Assembly (NCBI GenBank): GCA_037044905.1
Contig: JBAOKB010000059.1
Location: forward strand, 1 to 64,000
Length of the DNA stretch: 64,000 bases
Source of the DNA: Hortaea werneckii
Lineage: Eukaryota > Ascomycota > Dothideomycetes > Mycosphaerellales > Teratosphaeriaceae
Direction of reading: 5' to 3'
A program made the position numbers and the translations under genes. The first letter of the stretch is position 1. Each line of letters begins with the position of its first letter. Under the pieces are notes generated by a model that saw only the letters and a program-made list of their open reading frames with translations, made no database searches and had not been told where the DNA came from. Positions 53,709-64,000 of this stretch are shown piece by piece.

Positions 53709-55383
53709 GAACGGCGGCCGAAGAGTCATTGAGGAGGGCGATTCTTTGTTTGGTGCAAGGGGAATGAGTGGGAACGTTGCGGTTTCGATTTGCTATGAAA
53801 CCTGGTTGTCTTTAGGCGTGTGGACCATCACGGCTGGAATGGGGGAATACCTAGATACGAAGGCGTTCAGGGGGGCGGGACAAAATGAGGTTTATAGCAG
53901 TGTCATGGCTAGTGGCTGCTGTTGCGGACTATTAGGCGTTGTGAGAATTCCTGGAACGCAGAATAATAGCGTCTGAATGAAATTTTCTGTCTCAAGAAGA
54001 CTCTAATTCGTTTACACTGCACGTAGATCTGAATAATGGCCTATCCCCTCCTCGTTCCCATGGGAGTCTCTATTGGCGCGTGTGAACAATTAAGACACGG
54101 AAGTAAAATCTCGCCCAGACACTTTCCCTTCATCGTTCTTTAGGATACCTGTGTAGGAGCATACGCAAAGGAAAGGGAATATCGAGAGAAAAGCGGCGAG
54201 ATTGGATAGTGTCCCCTAAGCCGATGTTCATTCGGCTTTTGGACACTTAAAGAGACTCCCAAACCACATCTCCTGATGGAGAGTAATGCACCTTCCCACT
54301 TGGGCGACAAAAAAACCCCCAAAACCCATCGGCTTGTGGAGAGGGATGCGGAGAAACTTGCATATTCGTGGGGAAAAGAACAGGGTGAGACAGGCGGAGA
54401 AATTAAAAGTGGCATGCATCCCTATGTACATACTCCCGGTAGGGTTTCTTCGTTAGAACGGCGAGAACGGCAATGACCTGTAATTACAGCCGACGAGCAA
54501 ACCCCGACAGCGGCAGAAGTCTCCCTCGTCGTTGTCTTCTCTCGCCAAGCAATGTGGAGAGCGGGCAGAAAACAAGCTTAAACGAAGTCTCCGAAGCAAT
54601 GGCAAGTGGTCCGCATTTGCTTGGATCGAACAACGGAGATTCCTCCAGCTCGTCTCTTACTTGTCCACTCCGTTCCATTGGCCAATGAGTCATTTGGAAA
54701 AGCCTTCGAAAGAACGCTCACGGTCAGTTGACGAGGATCGGTGTAGCAAGACTGTGACTGCCGATCTTCCCAACTCCAGTCCGCGAGAATGGGAGACTTC
54801 AGTCGGCGTTGCACATGGTGGAGTTCCCGGTGGGGTCCCCATGCTTGCGATAATGATCATGAGGGCCTGCCTCTATTTCCCCCGCAGACGAAGCTCACGA
54901 AGCACACCAGCCCAATATCGACAGCGTCGAGCTAGCATAGGGATGCGTTGCGGCGATTGGCGGAAGTTCTTCATTGCTAAATGCCATGCAGGTCCTAAGG
55001 CAAGACCGAACTCGAAGTATCAATGTCCTGACGTCCCTGGAGTAATGATGGTGCATTCCCCCATGATGCAGGACTGGGGACATAGATTCCCATTGGCTTG
55101 TAGATGGGACACCGCGGCATGACATGGCAATAGCTGACAGACTATTCGGGCTTGAGGCCTGCTTTCATGCTTTGCCAGCTGGAGGTTTGCCTTTGACTTG
55201 CAACGCATATTCACCCTCCGGACCGGCATCTATGGAAATGTAGACCTTCTAAGAACCGTACGCGACGAGACATAAATAGGCTGCTGCCGTCACGGCTGGC
55301 AGATGGCGCCAACCTCTATCTCTTCTCCCCATAAGCCTGTCGACTCGCCAGCTCGCAGGTAGGGCTTCCGAACAGTAATCAAG
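53709..55383. other. Intergenic region, promoter of the GH54 gene
   Basis: No supported gene. A 196-codon ORF at 54532-55122 (plus) has no domain. A perfect 7-bp stem (AAGCCGA/TCGGCTT, 54218-54238) is visible, of unknown meaning. One CreA-type CTGGGG lies at 55074-55079. Confidence 0.5.
55272..55279 (+). promoter_or_regulatory. Probable TATA box of the GH54 gene
   Basis: ATAAATAG is 105 nt upstream of the ATG at 55384, a normal TATA-to-start distance for an inducible fungal secreted enzyme gene. Confidence 0.5.
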
Positions 55384-56965
55384 ATGTCTCCAAGATCAAG
55401 TCTACCCTACGCTCTAGGTCTCACTGCCTTGGCCTCTCTCGCCGCTGCTGGTCCCTGTGACATCTACGCTGATGGCGACACCCCCTGCGTAGCAGCCCAC
55501 AGCACAACCCGAGCGCTCTATGACTCCTACCAAGGTCCTCTCTACCAAGTCCAGCGCGGCTCAGACGATGCAACCACAGAAATCACGCCAATCTCTGCAG
55601 GCGGCGTTGCAGACGCATCTGCTCAGGACAGCTTCTGCAACGGAACTACCTGCCTCATCACTGTAATCTACGACCAGTCCGGGACCGGCAACGACCTCAC
55701 CCGTGCACCACCGGGTGGTGCTGCCTCTGGCCCTCAGCCAAACGGGTACGACAATCTGGCTTCCGCTACAGGCGCTCCTGTCACCTTGAACGGGCAGAAA
55801 GCATACGGCGTCTTCATCTCCCCAGGGACTGGCTATAGGAACGACGAGACGACCAATGTGGCCACGGGAGACGAGCCAGAAGGCATGTACGCTGTCTTCG
55901 ACGGAACCCACTACAATGGTGGCTGCTGCTTCGATTACGGTAATGCCGAGACCAATAACCTCGATACCGGCAACGGACATATGGAGGCCCTGTACTTTGG
56001 CGACAACACATTTTGGGGCGAGGGCAGCGGTTCAGGTCCTTGGGTTATGGCCGATTTGGAGAACGGTCTGTTCTCTGCCGAGGATCCAGATCTTAATGCC
56101 AACGACCCAACTGTGACCTATAGGTTCTTGACCTCCATCCTTAAGGGCGAGCCGAACCACTGGGCCATCCGAGGGGGCAACGCAGCCTCTGGTGGGCTCT
56201 CCACTTACTATGATGGAGTGAGACCGAGTGTATCGGGCTACGATCCAATGAGTAAGGAAGGAGCTATACTTCTTGGTATTGGCGGCGACAACAGTATCAG
56301 TGGTCAGGGGACGTTCTATGAGGGGGTTGTGACCTCAGGGTACCCGTCCGATGACATCGAAGCACAAGTCCAGGTAAGACAATCGAAAATGGTTCCATGA
56401 CAAATAACTTCACAGAAAACGTACTGACAATCGTTTTCTCCAGGCCAACATCGTCTCAGCCGGCTACGCCACCACCTCCCTCGTCTCCGGTCCATCCGTG
56501 AACGTCGGGGACACCGTCTCCTTCCACGTCACGACCCCAGGCTACACGGACCGCTACCTCGCGCACTCGGACTCCGCCATCAACACCCAGGTCCTCACCT
56601 CCTTATCCAGCACCTCCGCCAAACAATCCGCCTCCTGGTCCGTAACAACCGGCCTCGGCAACTCCGGCTGCGTCTCTTTCGAAAGCGTCGATGTCCCGGG
56701 GAGTTACATGCGCCACTACGACTTTGTTTTACAACTCTCCGCCGACGACGGCTCCAAACAGATGCACGAGGACGCTACATTCTGTCCTCAAGCCGGGTTA
56801 ACCGGGGAAGGGAACTCGATCACCGCGTGGGGTTATCCTACGAGGTATGTCCGCCACTTTAACAATGAAGGGTATGTGGCGACGAATGGGGGACCGGAGG
56901 ACTTTGATGCGACGAGGAGTTTTAACCAGGATGTTACGTTTGTTGTTGAGGGCGCTTTGGCTTAG
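55384..56965 (+). CDS. abfB: Secreted alpha-L-arabinofuranosidase B, GH54 with CBM42
   Basis: Extracellular enzyme that removes arabinofuranose side chains from arabinoxylan and arabinan. Exons 55384-56373 and 56444-56965, intron 70 nt (GTAAGA..CTCCAG), 503 residues. Signal peptide MSPRSSLPYALGLTALASLA, mature start near GPCDIYADGDTPCVAAHSTT. By spacing to the Aspergillus kawachii enzyme, nucleophile Glu226 (MADLENGLF) and acid/base Asp302 (GIGGDNS), 76 apart as in that enzyme; the vicinal Cys181-Cys182 pair is also present (GGCCFDYG). The C-terminal 165 residues are the arabinose-binding CBM42 (VSFHVTTPGYTDRYLAHSD; ESVDVPGSYMRHYDFVLQLS; YPTRYVRHFN). All expected parts are intact. Works with the GH51 enzyme about 30 kb away. 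Confidence 0.96.
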
Positions 56966-57720
56966 TGGCGGGAGAGATGGAGGTGTGTGAAGGACGTTTG
57001 GGCTTTTCGATCTAGTGAAGGGTTGACTCCTTACCGCAAAGTAATGTGATGGGAAGAATTGTTCAGTGAATTACTCTCTGGCCCTTTCCTGTACTACGGT
57101 TGTCATAAGCGTCTACTTCGTTCAATGTAGCTGTCGTTCGGAACATCCCTCGAGTAGCATTCAAACATCCCACTCCAGAGAGGAGTAAGCGTCATGGTTG
57201 TTGTAGCATAGAAAAGGGAGAGCAGGCGGCCTAATTATCTTTCGGATACTCCTGTTCTCTTGGCCCTCGAAATTGGCCTCTGCGAGCATACGCGAAGTGA
57301 ACGAAGGGAGGGAGTAGATACGAAACCCTACAGGCGTTAAAGTGTTCTACACCCGACATGGAAGGTCCCTATAGAGACAGATGTAAGAGACAGTACAGAG
57401 GCGAGCAAAGTACTTCACCCGGAAAGCCTCGCCTTCTTGTCCCCTAGACGGCCATTACGAGAGCATGGGTATGAGATAGCATGTTGGACAGCTATCGCTA
57501 TCGCCGAAAAGACTCGTCTTCCTCTTAGTCTAGATAGTCTCTATAGAAGCATCTGTCATAGCGAGTAGGTATGAGAGCAAGCGCTATTGCCTAAAGGCTG
57601 GTTCCCTTACTATCCTCTAAATCCGTCTCCCTAGAAGCCTCTACATTGGCATGCGTAAGGAAGACCAAACAGGAAGAAGCTGAGCGTAAAAGTGGAAAAG
57701 TGTGAAAAAGCCTTGTATGA
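56966..57720. other. Non-coding region at the edge of the satellite block
   Basis: 3' flank of abfB passing into repeat-like sequence. From about 57240 short motifs recur in decayed form (CTAGACGG/CTAGAAGC, GGTATGAGA, AGCGCTATTGCC / AGCTATCGCTATCGCC), suggesting old members of a repeat. No gene. Confidence 0.5.
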
Positions 57721-57724
57721 TTGC

Positions 57725-58240
57725 CCAATTGGAGAGATAAATGTCCAAAATCAGCCTTCAACGTCCCCCTTTGCGTGTCCACCAACCCCAGCATGTCGAA
57801 AATGCTCTGTCTGATTGCGCACACCGTGAGATCCAAATAGCCTTCCAATTTCCCTCCTTCGCCTGTCCACCCCCCACACCATGCCGAGAATGGTCTGTCT
57901 AATTGCGCAGACCGAGAGATATCCAGACAGCCTTCCAGTGCCCCCCTTCGCCTTTCCATCCCCCATACCATGCCGAGAATGGTCTGTCTGATTGCGTACG
58001 TCGACAGATCCAAATATCCTTCCAATCTCCTCTTTTGCGTGTGCGCCACCACAGCATGCCGAAAATGCTCTGTCTGATTGCGTATGCCGAGATATCCAAA
58101 CAGCCTTCCATTGTCCCCCCCTTGCATGTCCACCAATTACACCATGTCGGAAATGGTCTGTCTGCTTGCGCACACCGAGAGATCAAACCATCCTTCTAAT
58201 GCCCTGCTTCGCGTGTCCGCCCACCACAGCATGTTCTTGG
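57725..58240. repeat. Minisatellite A, about 88-bp unit
   Basis: Five to six tandem copies of an 86-89 bp unit. The anchor TGATTGCG (or variant) occurs at 57812, 57900, 57989, 58075 and 58163. Each unit contains GAGATCCAAA..CAGCCTTCCA, CGTGTCCACC and CATGCCGA(A/G)AATG(C/G)TCTGTCTGATTGCG. Long overlapping minus-strand ORFs here are repeat artefacts. Confidence 0.88.
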
Positions 58241-58554
58241 AAATCAGAATCGGTAGCTGCTGGTGATCGAAGTGAGAGATCGGAAGCGAAGCTGCCAGCG
58301 ATCGGAGTCAAAAGAAGAAGACCAGGAGCAGAGTTGCTAATTTGGCCAAAGTCAGAAACCTGAGGTCCAAAAAGCGTTAGTATTCAATAAGACCAAGGGC
58401 GAAGCGGATGGTGACCGAAGTCAGGAACTGAGGTCCAAACGACGACAGTTGACCGGAGTCAAAAAAAGCTCTAGGAGCAGAAGCTGCCGGTGATTTGCGT
58501 CAGAAGCTGGGGTTCAAAGACCACAGAGGATTTCTTCTGAAACCAAAGACCAAA

Positions 58555-58975
58555 AGTCAATGGTGATAGGGGGAAAGCCGGAGACCAAAAGCCAACGGTG
58601 ATAGGGGGAAAACCGGAGACCAAAAGCCAAACGGTGATAAGGGGGGAAACCGGAGACCAAAAGTCAAACGGTGATAAGGGGGGAAACCCGGAGACCAAAA
58701 GCCAACGGTGATAGGGGGAAAACCGGAGACCAAAAGCCAAACGGTGATAAGGGGGGAAACCGGAGACCAAAAGTCAAACGGTGATAAGGGGGGAAACCGG
58801 AGACCAAAAGTCAAACGGTGATAGGGGGAAAACCGGAGACCAAAAGCCAAACGGTGATAAGGGGGGAAACCGGAGACCAAAAGTCAAACGGTGATAAGGG
58901 GGGAAACCGGAGACCAAAAGTCAAACGGTGATAAGGGGGGAAAACCGGAGACCAAAAGTCAAACGGTGATAAGTG
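58555..58975. repeat. Minisatellite B, 35-38 bp unit
   Basis: Twelve copies, with GGTGATA at 58562, 58597, 58633, 58670, 58707, 58743, 58780, 58817, 58853, 58890, 58927 and 58965. The unit is GGTGATAAGGGGGGAAA followed by CCGGAGACCAAAAGTCAAAC, with G-run length and GTC/GCC variation. Confidence 0.92.
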
Positions 58976-59164
58976 AGTGTAGAGGGGACCGAAGACCAAG
59001 AGTCAACGTTAAAGTGGACTTGCATCAGAAGCTGTAGTTCAGAGACCACAGAGGATTTCTTCTGATACCAGAGGCCGAATGGAATGGCCAACTGCCAACT
59101 GCTTCAGAAGCTGGGGCTCAAAGGCCACAGAGGATTTCTTCTGAGGAAGACCAGAAGCAAAAGC

Positions 59165-59750
59165 TCATGGTAGGGAACCGGAGTCAATGGACCACGGTAA
59201 ATGAGTAGGGAACCGGAGTCAATGGACCACGGTGAATGAGTAGGGAACCGGAGTCAATGGACCACGGTAAATGTGCAGGGGACCGGAGTCAATGGACCAC
59301 GGTAAATGAGTAGGGAACCGGAGTCAATGGACCACGGTAAATGTGCAGGGGACCGGAGCCAAAAAGACCACGGTAAATGTGCAGGGGACCGGAGCCAAAA
59401 AGACCACGGTAAATGAGTAGGGGACCGGAGTCAATGGACCACGGTAAATGAGTAGGGGACCGGAGTCAATGGACCACGGTAAATGAGTAGGGGACCGGAG
59501 TCAATGGACCACGGTAAGGAAGAGGGGAAGACCGGAGCCCAAAAGGCCACGGTAAGGAGGAGGGGAAGACCGGAGCACAAAAGGCCACGGTAAGAAGGAG
59601 GGGAAGACCGGAGCCCAAAAGGCCACGGTAAAGAGGAGGGGAAGACCGGAGCCCAAAAGGCCACGGTAAGAAGGAGGGGAAGACCGGAGCCCAAAAGGCC
59701 ACGGTAAGGAGGAGGGGAAGACCGGAGCCCAAAAGGCCACAGGAAATGAG
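59165..59750. repeat. Minisatellite C, 35-38 bp unit
   Basis: About 16 copies of ACCGGAGTCAATGGACCAC + GGTAAATGAGTAGGGA. Register points include 59176, 59211, 59246, 59281, 59316, 59351, 59387, 59423, 59458 and 59493. From about 59515 the unit shifts to ACCGGAGCCCAAAAGGCCAC + GGTAAGGAGGAGGGGAAG. The core GGGGAACCGGAG is shared with array B. Confidence 0.92.
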
Positions 59751-61144
59751 TAGAGGTCTCGGGGGAAAAGATCACAGTAAATCTGACCAGAGCGTGAACC
59801 CTTGGTAAATCGGAGTCAGAAACCGGACCCGAAAGCCCAGAGTGTGAACCCATGGTGGATAGAGAAGTAACCGGGGCCGAAACCCATGGTGATTTGCTTC
59901 AGAAGCTGAGGTTCAAAGACCACAGAGGATTTCTTCTGAGACCAGAGGCCGAAACCTATGGTAATGGAATGGGGAACCGGGCCCGAAAGCCAAGGTGTGT
60001 TTGGGGAAAGACCAGAGTGTGAACCCATGGTGACTTGCGTCAGAAGCTGTAGTTCAGAGACCACAGAGGATTTCTTCTGAGCTCAGGGGCGCAAACCTGT
60101 GGAAACTTGAGTCAGTGGCTGGGGTTCGAAGACTACACTGAAAATGCTGTGGGAGCAAGATCCTCGCCAAATCACAGAAGTCGCAATCTTTACCCTCACA
60201 GCATGATATCCTGCATTTCCAACAGCTTCCTTCTATGTCGGCGGCAGACTGAATCGGGAACGGGGCGCTGTTAGTCGGCTGTCTCTTGGCGTCGCTTGGG
60301 TGAGCCGCCGCCGTATTGGAGGTCGTGCCGATGGAGCTTCCGGCCTTTGAGCAGGATAGGCGGTGGTTTTTGCTCCTTTCTCGCCATTGTTGTCCGGATA
60401 TGTCGCCTTGGCGGAGACTCCAGAACCGTCAGAAAAGTCGTGCCAGACAGTGGTGGCGTTGGCGCTCCAGGAATCTCATGGAGGTGCCGGAATGTGTGGT
60501 TCGCCTGGCCGGAAGTGTTTGGTGCATTGATGCTGGATTGAGAAATGATCGGTTCGCGGTAGATGTTGGTATATGTATGTGGCTGGTCGCTCCTACTCCA
60601 TGTAGAAGGCGGGAGCGCTTGGCTAGTGGCGGGAGCTAGCGGCCGGTGAGAGGGGACGATCGGGGACATGGCACGAACCCGACCGTGTGCGATGTAGTTG
60701 GGTCGACAGCTTATAGATCTAGAGCTGTCCAGCATCACCTTCTTCAGTCAGTGGGCTATTACAGAGCATGTCAGGGATTCGATTGCTCAAAGATTCCTGC
60801 GACACCAGCCGCATTGTTCAGCGAAGTAGTCACTCGGGATCGAAATGAGGGATGGGATGGGGCGTCAGGTTCTCTTACACAGACAGTTCGAATGGGGAGC
60901 ATCGCCACCAAGCGATCAGACTTTGGATCACGGCTAGATGCTTGTGCCCAGGTAGAGACCTCCGTCAGGTAGGCAAGGGAGACTTTCGAACGACAACTCT
61001 TGCTCTCCTCCGTGCTCTCTTTTGCGTTTACTTGCATAGAGACCTCTCAAGTGATATGAGAGGTTGGAATTGCAGGGGCGATCGCATGGTGTTTGTATCC
61101 CTTTGCGTTCTCGGCATGTGCTCTTCGAGACCTTGCGAGGAATA

Positions 61145-61183
<39 letters not shown>
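61145..61183. repeat. Poly-G homopolymer, 39 bases
   Basis: An uninterrupted run of G from 61145 to 61183, preceded by GGAATA and followed by AGAATCGGGG. Such a long pure G tract is rare and is also a classic assembly or chemistry artefact. Confidence 0.95.
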
Positions 61184-61184
<1 letters not shown>

Positions 61185-61271
61185 GAATCGGGGTGAAAAG
61201 GCTTTCATTCATTTGGTTTCTCAAATTTCCAATTGATTATCCTGTGTTTTCGCCGGTGATACTTATTGTCT

Positions 61272-61409
61272 AATGCATCTCAGATCACCCATGGCCTTGT
61301 AGTTAGCCCTGAAGGACTGAAAGAGGCAAAGCATTCTCCAATGTATTCTAGATCACTCATGGCCTTGTACTTAGCCCTGGAAGAATCAGCGAGGCGGTAC
61401 TGTGGCAGG
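61272..61409. repeat. 69-bp tandem duplication
   Basis: AATGCATCTCAGATCACCCA + TGGCCTTGTAGTTAGCCCTG (61272) repeats imperfectly as AATGTATTCTAGATCACTCA + TGGCCTTGTACTTAGCCCTG (61341), register 69 bp. Confidence 0.85.
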
Positions 61410-61742
61410 GTTGGGTCAGGGCATCTTCAGCTGCCATGTCGCTCGGCTGGGAAGGGGAGCTGGCTTAGTAATCATTTAGTAAGCGGGCAGCCTTGAGGCG
61501 TTGTACCTCCCATAGCAGACCATGTACGGTGCTGCACACGTCCAGTTCGTTGGATAGCCAGCTTGGAATTGTTGTATTGAGACGTTCCAAATGACGTATA
61601 GAAGGGAAGTTGAATCGTGACTGAAAGGGACGATCCCGTTGTAATCTTGAAGCGTGACCTCGTTTCTCGCGATATGAAAACAATCCTACATAAAACCGTC
61701 CATCATTGCAAATGCAGTCGGACAAAAGATGCACTACATCTA

Positions 61743-63858
61743 TTATGATGTAGACACTGTCCGTGATGCTGTATCTTTCTCCTCATCGCCTGGCTTAGCC
61801 AAAAAGGAATCATGGGCGTCCAGCTTGTTCATCTCCTCCTCCTGGGCGTCGTAGTGGTGGAACGTCAACCAGAAGATGGCTGCAACGATCACCGACGCAC
61901 AAGCGATACCCGTATACATCCACATGATGTCTGGATCGCCGGTTGCAGGAACCAAAGCCTCGTTGAGGGCGGATCCGATGGCGGAGGTGAAAAGGTACAG
62001 GGACTGGATGAAGGACTTCATGCTCGTAGGGGCCTTGGTGTAGGCGTATTCGAGACCGGTGACGGAGATAAAGATCTCAGCCAGGCCAATAAAGACGTAT
62101 GCTGGAGTCTGGACCGCGATGTGAACGTTGTTGGGGAGCGACTTGCCGTCGGCTGCCGTCCCGGCCGGGCAGTCCAGGGGGTTCTTGTATAGCAAGGTCC
62201 GGCGCTGTAGATGATGTGTTGTACGATAGCAGCGTACGCTAGACAGAGCCCAGCAAGGCAGAAGCCGATCGTAATGCGAGCAATGGGCTTGAGTTCGACC
62301 CTGGCTTTGCGGAGAGCCGGGTAGACAATCTTATCGAGGATTGGGATGAAGACGATGATGCTGATGGGGTCAAAGTTCTGCATTAGATCATTAGGCATTC
62401 CGTGCCCTTTCATCTGTGCCGCTTGGCTCACGAAGTTGCTGCTGAATTGACCGTAGCAGACCCAGAAGATGGGGTAGAAGCAGAAGACCTTGCAAGCCCT
62501 CAACGCCCGCTTCAGCTCGTCAATGAAGTGATCGTTCCAAGGCACGATCTTGGTTTTGCCATTCGCAGAGCGCCATGATGGCTTCGGAGCGTCGGTATTG
62601 AAGCTGGCGATCATAAGTCCCAGAGCTTTGAAAGAGTCTGTGATAACGGATCCCTGAGGTGGCCGGACAACGTAGCGGTTCTTGCAGAAGATGAGGACGC
62701 CAACAGCAACGCAGAACATCAGCCAGCACATCAGGAAGGCCGTCCAGAATCCGCAATACTTCTCCATGAACGGCGTAGCAAGCAGAGAAAGGCATCCGAT
62801 GTTTATGCAAGCATAAAACATCATATAGATACGCTGAAAGGTAATAGCCGGGTCCAGGATGACGCGCTCGCCAGTTTCCTTCAAAGTCGTCACGGCCATC
62901 ACTCTCCGGTCGTATTGATCGACGATTAAAGGCGCTATATTACTCTTAATTCCGCCAGTACCGAAGCCAATGATGATAATAGCTGCAATGTAGCCTCCAA
63001 GGGATGAGCCGTCCTGAATAGCCATGGGGAGGGCGGTCGTCCAGAGGATAATCAAGCCTACCCAGTAGATTCCGGCGAAGAGCAGAATGGCCTTGTAACG
63101 GCCAATATATTGGTCGGCCACGATTGCGCCTAGAATAGGCGTTATATAACAAAAAAATTGGAAGAAGACCTTGCCGTTGCTGTCAGCAAAACGATTTTCC
63201 ATGGTATTTTTCTATGGTGAACTTTTTGCTTTCCCATAGTGAACTTACATTGAGTCCTGTTGCTCCGGCATGACCGAGACCAAGCCCAGGCGTTCCATCG
63301 GTGCCATCAGGTTTGTTGTTGATATAATTTTGGACTGTACATAGGTAAAAGGGGTCAGTGAGCTTGCCCGGCTAAATGTCGGATGATGTGGGATACTCCG
63401 GACGAGACAAAGCCGAAGTGCGCCGTTCTGTTGTCTCCGCGCACTCTGAATCCGTCACGACCGGAGTACATGGAAGGTATACTTACAAAGACCTTGACAA
63501 CCGTAGTCTTAAGAATTAAAATCGTCAGCAAAGTTCATGGAATGATCAATGGCTAATAAGTCTGCTTGAACGTACAGGTGAACCGCTCGCAGAGCTCAAC
63601 AAGAGCCACCAGGTATGCTTTCTTCGGGAACTTGTCTCCAATGCGTCGGAGCGTCTTCTTCTCGTACTCATTGGGTTCTTCGCCCTCCTCAGTTTCGCCG
63701 ACCTGGATGTCCACGTCTTGCAAGTCGCCTTTCTCTGCCACTGGTAGTGATCCACCTGTCATGTCAAAGGACCGCTTGTGGTCGTCGTTGGCCGGCGCCG
63801 CCTCATCGTGCATTCGAGCGTGGAGCTCGGCTGCGTCGCCTTCGTGAATTTGCGCCAT
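61743..63858 (-). CDS. PTR2: PTR2-type proton/di-tripeptide transporter with an apparent 1-nt frameshift
   Basis: Imports di- and tripeptides with protons (POT family, MFS fold). Exons on the minus strand: 63858-63576, 63507-63487 (21 nt), 63334-63249, 63169-61743; introns 68, 152 and 79 nt. Splicing rebuilds the family block CERFTYYGCQGLFQNYINNK, then HAGATGLN-VFFQFFCYITPILGA. Other motifs: GTGGIKSNIAPLIVDQYD, TFQRIYMMFYACINIGCLS. The frame breaks in a five-C run (GGGGG at 62177-62181 on the plus strand): reading directly gives GPCYTRTPW.. to a stop at 62018, while the adjacent frame continues as PLDCPAGTAADGK ... GLEYAYTKAP to 61743. One extra base in the run would give a normal product of about 600 residues. 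Either sequencing error or a null allele. Intron 3 uses an AAG acceptor. Confidence 0.85.
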
Positions 63859-64000
63859 GATGTGGGTGTTAGAGCAAGCACGCGTTCACAGCGTCTCAAG
63901 CTGCTGGAGATGGCGTTGGGCGTATGAAGGTGAGAGTCTCAGAAAGGAGAGGCTGGGGGACAGATAGAGTACAGATGCGACATACAATCAGAACAGAGAG

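Larger units (their letters stand above)
58486..60085. repeat. Dispersed element flanking arrays B and C
   Basis: Copies of TTGCGTCAGAAGCTGGGGTT + CAAAGACCACAGAGGATTTC + TTCTGA begin at about 58494, 59022, 59099, 59885 and 60035. They sit before, between and after arrays B and C, so the arrays form one composite repeat region. Confidence 0.88.
60086..61742. other. Non-coding region between the satellites and PTR2 gene
   Basis: A 155-codon minus-strand ORF at 60271-60738 (Pro/Ser/Arg-rich, no domain) cannot be supported. The stretch also contains the poly-G tract and a 69-bp duplication, listed separately. Confidence 0.5.

Noticed and set aside
54218..54238. Perfect 7-bp hairpin resembling a bacterial terminator
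   Set aside because: Intrinsic terminators do not apply to RNA polymerase II genes; a short stem like this is expected by chance.
54532..55122. 196-codon plus-strand ORF upstream of abfB
   Set aside because: No domain, low-complexity start, and the region acts as promoter of abfB.
57591..58363. Long ORFs on both strands in the 88-bp array
   Set aside because: They arise from tandem repetition of an open unit; peptide repeats such as SDRPFSAW follow the DNA period and resemble no protein.
58471..59853. Minus-strand ORFs with PYHRLTFGLRF-type or SSLPWPFGLRS-type repeats
   Set aside because: Translations of the 35-38 bp minisatellites; unit length is not a multiple of three and frames drift.
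60271..60738. 155-codon minus-strand ORF rich in Pro, Ser and Arg
   Set aside because: No domain; next to satellite DNA; composition fits chance reading of GC-rich sequence.

Overview
The window is nuclear DNA of a filamentous ascomycete (Pezizomycotina). Introns are short (48-114 nt, one of 152 nt), with GT..AG ends and CTAAC/CTGAC branch sites just before the acceptor. Genes lie on both strands with modest spacers, and several families are fungal: Zn2Cys6 regulators, CYP51, GH51 and GH54 arabinofuranosidases, a Pyr4-type membrane cyclase and a Lam/Sip3 sterol-transfer protein. The 544-residue CYP51 resembles the Dothideomycete (Zymoseptoria-like) form, so a Dothideomycete, perhaps Capnodiales/Mycosphaerellales, is my best guess (inference).

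Layout. 0-9 kb: Rab geranylgeranyltransferase beta subunit (BET2), a U1-type zinc-finger protein, a Zn2Cys6 regulator and, on the minus strand, the MGS1/WRNIP1 ATPase. 9-19.5 kb: two poorly characterised proteins; a palindrome-rich spacer (TACCGGCCGGTA, four copies, two of them inside an 80-bp tandem duplication); a FAR1-Zn2Cys6-gag-like chimera; and one more unknown protein. 19.6-31.4 kb: a carboxymuconolactone decarboxylase-like gene divergent from CYP51, a secreted GH51 arabinofuranosidase, a BAR-PH-GRAM-VASt protein and a small membrane protein. 32-41.9 kb: aspartyl aminopeptidase divergent from a DUF202 protein; a regulator with Crz1-type fingers whose 5' half is frame-disrupted; a Na+/H+ antiporter. 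42-54 kb: a Pyr4-like terpene cyclase candidate, an SDR, a cation/Ca2+ exchanger, a conserved unknown protein and a class I methyltransferase. 55-64 kb: a secreted GH54-CBM42 arabinofuranosidase, about 3 kb of related minisatellites, a 39-base poly-G tract, and a PTR2-type peptide transporter carrying an apparent 1-nt frameshift.

The genes do not form one pathway. Loose functional links are arabinan/arabinoxylan breakdown (GH51 and GH54, about 30 kb apart), sterol biology (CYP51 and the Lam/Sip3 protein), ion homeostasis (Na+/H+ antiporter, Ca2+ exchanger, a Crz1-fingered factor) and possibly a small terpenoid locus (membrane cyclase plus SDR). The most unusual item is the chimera at 15.1-17.6 kb, which combines domains typical of two classes of transposable element with a fungal Zn2Cys6 finger.
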